Shown: positions 5,968 through 7,130 of the stretch, piece by piece | How the letters are laid out: each line of letters begins with the position of its first letter | How positions within the stretch are numbered: the stretch's first letter is position 1 | Origin: an uncultured bacterium | GTDB lineage: Bacteria > Auribacterota > Tritonobacteria > UBA1439 | Reading direction: 5' to 3' | Assembly: GCA_937858775.1 (NCBI GenBank) | Contig: CALLYX010000426.1 | Coordinates: 1 to 7,130, forward strand | DNA length: 7,130 bases | Position numbers and translations under genes: made by a program | The notes under the pieces: model-generated | Database searches by the model: none | Told to the model about the DNA's origin: nothing | Seen by the model: only the letters and a program-made list of their open reading frames with translations

Positions 5968-6804
5968 ATGCAGGGAGAAGATGGAGCGCACGGCATCGCG
6001 GCGCCGGTGATCATCGGCATCCTCAATATCACAGCCGACTCTTTCTCCGACGGCGGGCGGTACTTGAATCCCGGCGCCGCCGTTGAGAAAGGCCTATCGC
6101 TCGCCGCGGAAGGCGCGGATATGGTGGAGGCCGGCGCTGAGTCCAGCAACCCGGACGGGGCTCACGTGGACGACGAGGATGAGTGGTCGCGGCTGGAGCC
6201 GGCCGTCCTGGCGCTCAAGCGGGCGGGGGTGCTCCTATCCGTCGACACGCGGAAGGCGTCCGTGATGCGGCGCGCGCTGGCCCTCGGCGCCGACATGATC
6301 AACGACGTGACCGGCCTCAGGGACCCGGGGGCCGTGGAGGCGGTGCGCGGGAGCGCCGCCCGCCTCGTTGTGATGTTCGCGCGGAACACGGGACCGCGGG
6401 CGGAGGCGGCGGCGCGCGGCGGCGGGGATGTCCTGGGGGAGATCGGGGCGTTCTTCGAGGAGCGACTGGCGTCGCTCGGGAAGGCCGGCATCGACACCGG
6501 CCGGCTTGTGCTAGACCCGGGTATGGGGTTCTTCCTCGGCGGGACCCCCGGGCCGAGCCTCGAGGTCCTTCTCCGCCTCCGATCTCTCCGCCGCTTCGGG
6601 CGCCCCATCTGCGTCTCGGTCTCCAGGAAATCGTTCATCGGGGCGGCGCTCGGACGCGCCGTGGGGGAGCGGGGCGCCGGGACGCTCGCGGCGGAGCTCT
6701 GGGCGTGGGTAAACGGCGCCTCCTATATCCGGACGCACGAGCCGCGGCCGCTGCGGGACGCCATTCGCATGATCCTAGCCATTAGGGCGGCGGCCCGGAA
6801 ATAA
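5968..6804 (+). CDS. folP: Dihydropteroate synthase, Sul-like type
   Basis: DHPS joins para-aminobenzoate (pABA) to dihydropterin pyrophosphate in cytoplasmic folate synthesis and is the target of sulfonamides. The product has 278 residues, a normal length. Family signatures in order: GILNITADSFSDGG (17-30, Asn20), SVDTRK (91-96, Asp93), MINDVTG (110-116, Asn112), LVLDPGMGFF (180-189, Asp183), SVSRKSF (217-223, Arg220/Lys221) and IRTHE (254-258, Arg255/His257). These are the known pterin- and phosphate-binding positions. Several segments match Sul2-type resistance enzymes as I recall them: SSNPD at 59-63 instead of the FolP ESTRPG loop, DPGMGFFLG, TLAAEL and THEPRPLRD. The His after VVM usual in DHPS is Phe137 here. 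ATG 5968 is chosen because AGGAAGG sits five bases upstream; the in-frame ATG at 5947 overlaps the -10 box. There are no other folate genes and no mobile element nearby. Sulfonamide insensitivity is inference only. Confidence 0.93.
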   Translation: MQGEDGAHGIAAPVIIGILNITADSFSDGGRYLNPGAAVEKGLSLAAEGADMVEAGAESSNPDGAHVDDEDEWSRLEPAVLALKRAGVLLSVDTRKASVMRRALALGADMINDVTGLRDPGAVEAVRGSAARLVVMFARNTGPRAEAAARGGGDVLGEIGAFFEERLASLGKAGIDTGRLVLDPGMGFFLGGTPGPSLEVLLRLRSLRRFGRPICVSVSRKSFIGAALGRAVGERGAGTLAAELWAWVNGASYIRTHEPRPLRDAIRMILAIRAAARK

Positions 6805-7130
6805 ACGGGGTCGGGCGGCGTCATCCGGCGTCTCGGCAATGGGCTGTGATTCTTTGGGCCGTTGAAACCGCCTTGGGCTCGATTCCTGTTCTTAGCGTCC
6901 CGGCCGATCTTCCGTCCCGCGTTCGGCATCGGCGTCTTCCCGGCCCGGATTGTTCGCGGACAACGAGCGGATTGTCTCCAGCTCGCTTGGGATAAGTCGG
7001 CTTGGCGCGGAAGGGGGGATCTCCGCCCGTGGGGAATGGCGCCCGCATCCGCCCGTGTACTCGCCGATAGGGCGCGGGAAGGCCGCCGCCCCCTCGGCTC
7101 GCCGCGCGTCTTCTCTGCGCACACTCCGAC
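6805..7130. other. Stretch with no supported gene
   Basis: After the DHPS stop I see no convincing coding frame, tRNA or strong terminator. Short minus-strand frames exist but are Arg/Pro/Ala-rich, lack ribosome sites and show no recognisable motif. A near-palindrome TTGTTCGCGGACAA at 6950-6963 and a directly repeated CGGATTGT (6946-6953 and 6968-6975) are the only local structures noted. Confidence 0.5.

Noticed and set aside
6860..6900. tRNA-like T-arm sequence near GGCTCGATTCC
   Set aside because: The flanking bases do not pair to form the arm, and no acceptor or anticodon stem can be drawn.
6723..7124. Minus-strand frame of 133 codons at the right edge
   Set aside because: It overlaps the end of the DHPS gene, has no ribosome site and is Arg/Pro/Ala-rich without motifs.

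Overview
The window is a G+C-rich bacterial segment (roughly two-thirds G+C by eye). It holds two tandem, paralogous genes for very large exported proteins on the minus strand. A divergently transcribed gene for a dihydropteroate synthase (DHPS) of the Sul-like type lies on the plus strand. GTG starts with clear Shine-Dalgarno sequences, Thr-Pro spacers between extracellular modules, PQQ-like propellers and a pre-peptidase C-terminal-like (PPC-like) module suggest a high-GC diderm, perhaps a planctomycete-like or candidate-phylum bacterium known mainly from metagenomes. That taxonomic guess is weak: there is no rRNA or marker gene here.

Layout, right to left on the minus strand. The complete gene (5753 to 2844, 969 aa) encodes a signal peptide, a PQQ-like propeller of six full WSY-ended repeats, a second set of about six 'WDG..W.DISP' repeats, a Thr-Pro linker, a PPC-like module, a long Thr-Pro linker, an unrecognised module, a third Thr-Pro linker and a short tail. 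After a 163-bp gap comes its paralog (2680 to beyond position 1; 893 codons visible, open throughout). The paralog has a fuller plan: eight WSY-type repeats, a Thr-Pro linker, seven WDG repeats, another Thr-Pro linker, the PPC-like module and a further Thr-Pro linker, where the window ends. The two copies are divergent in the first propeller but almost identical in DNA over the end of the WDG domain and the PPC module. Compared with its neighbour, the complete gene looks internally deleted, with two propellers fused in frame, and its C-terminal tail looks cut short.

The divergent intergenic region (5754-5967) carries back-to-back sigma70-like promoters and an inverted repeat. On the right, the plus-strand gene (5968-6804, 278 aa) is a complete DHPS. 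Its substrate-loop signatures match, as I remember them, the mobile sulfonamide-resistance enzymes Sul1/Sul2/Sul3 better than housekeeping FolP. Bases 6805-7130 hold no gene I can support.

No functional link between the DHPS and the surface proteins is evident. The DHPS would act in cytoplasmic folate synthesis, and the propeller proteins would be secreted or displayed. The most interesting signals are the Sul-like DHPS with no mobile-element context, and the mosaic, rearranged paralog pair.
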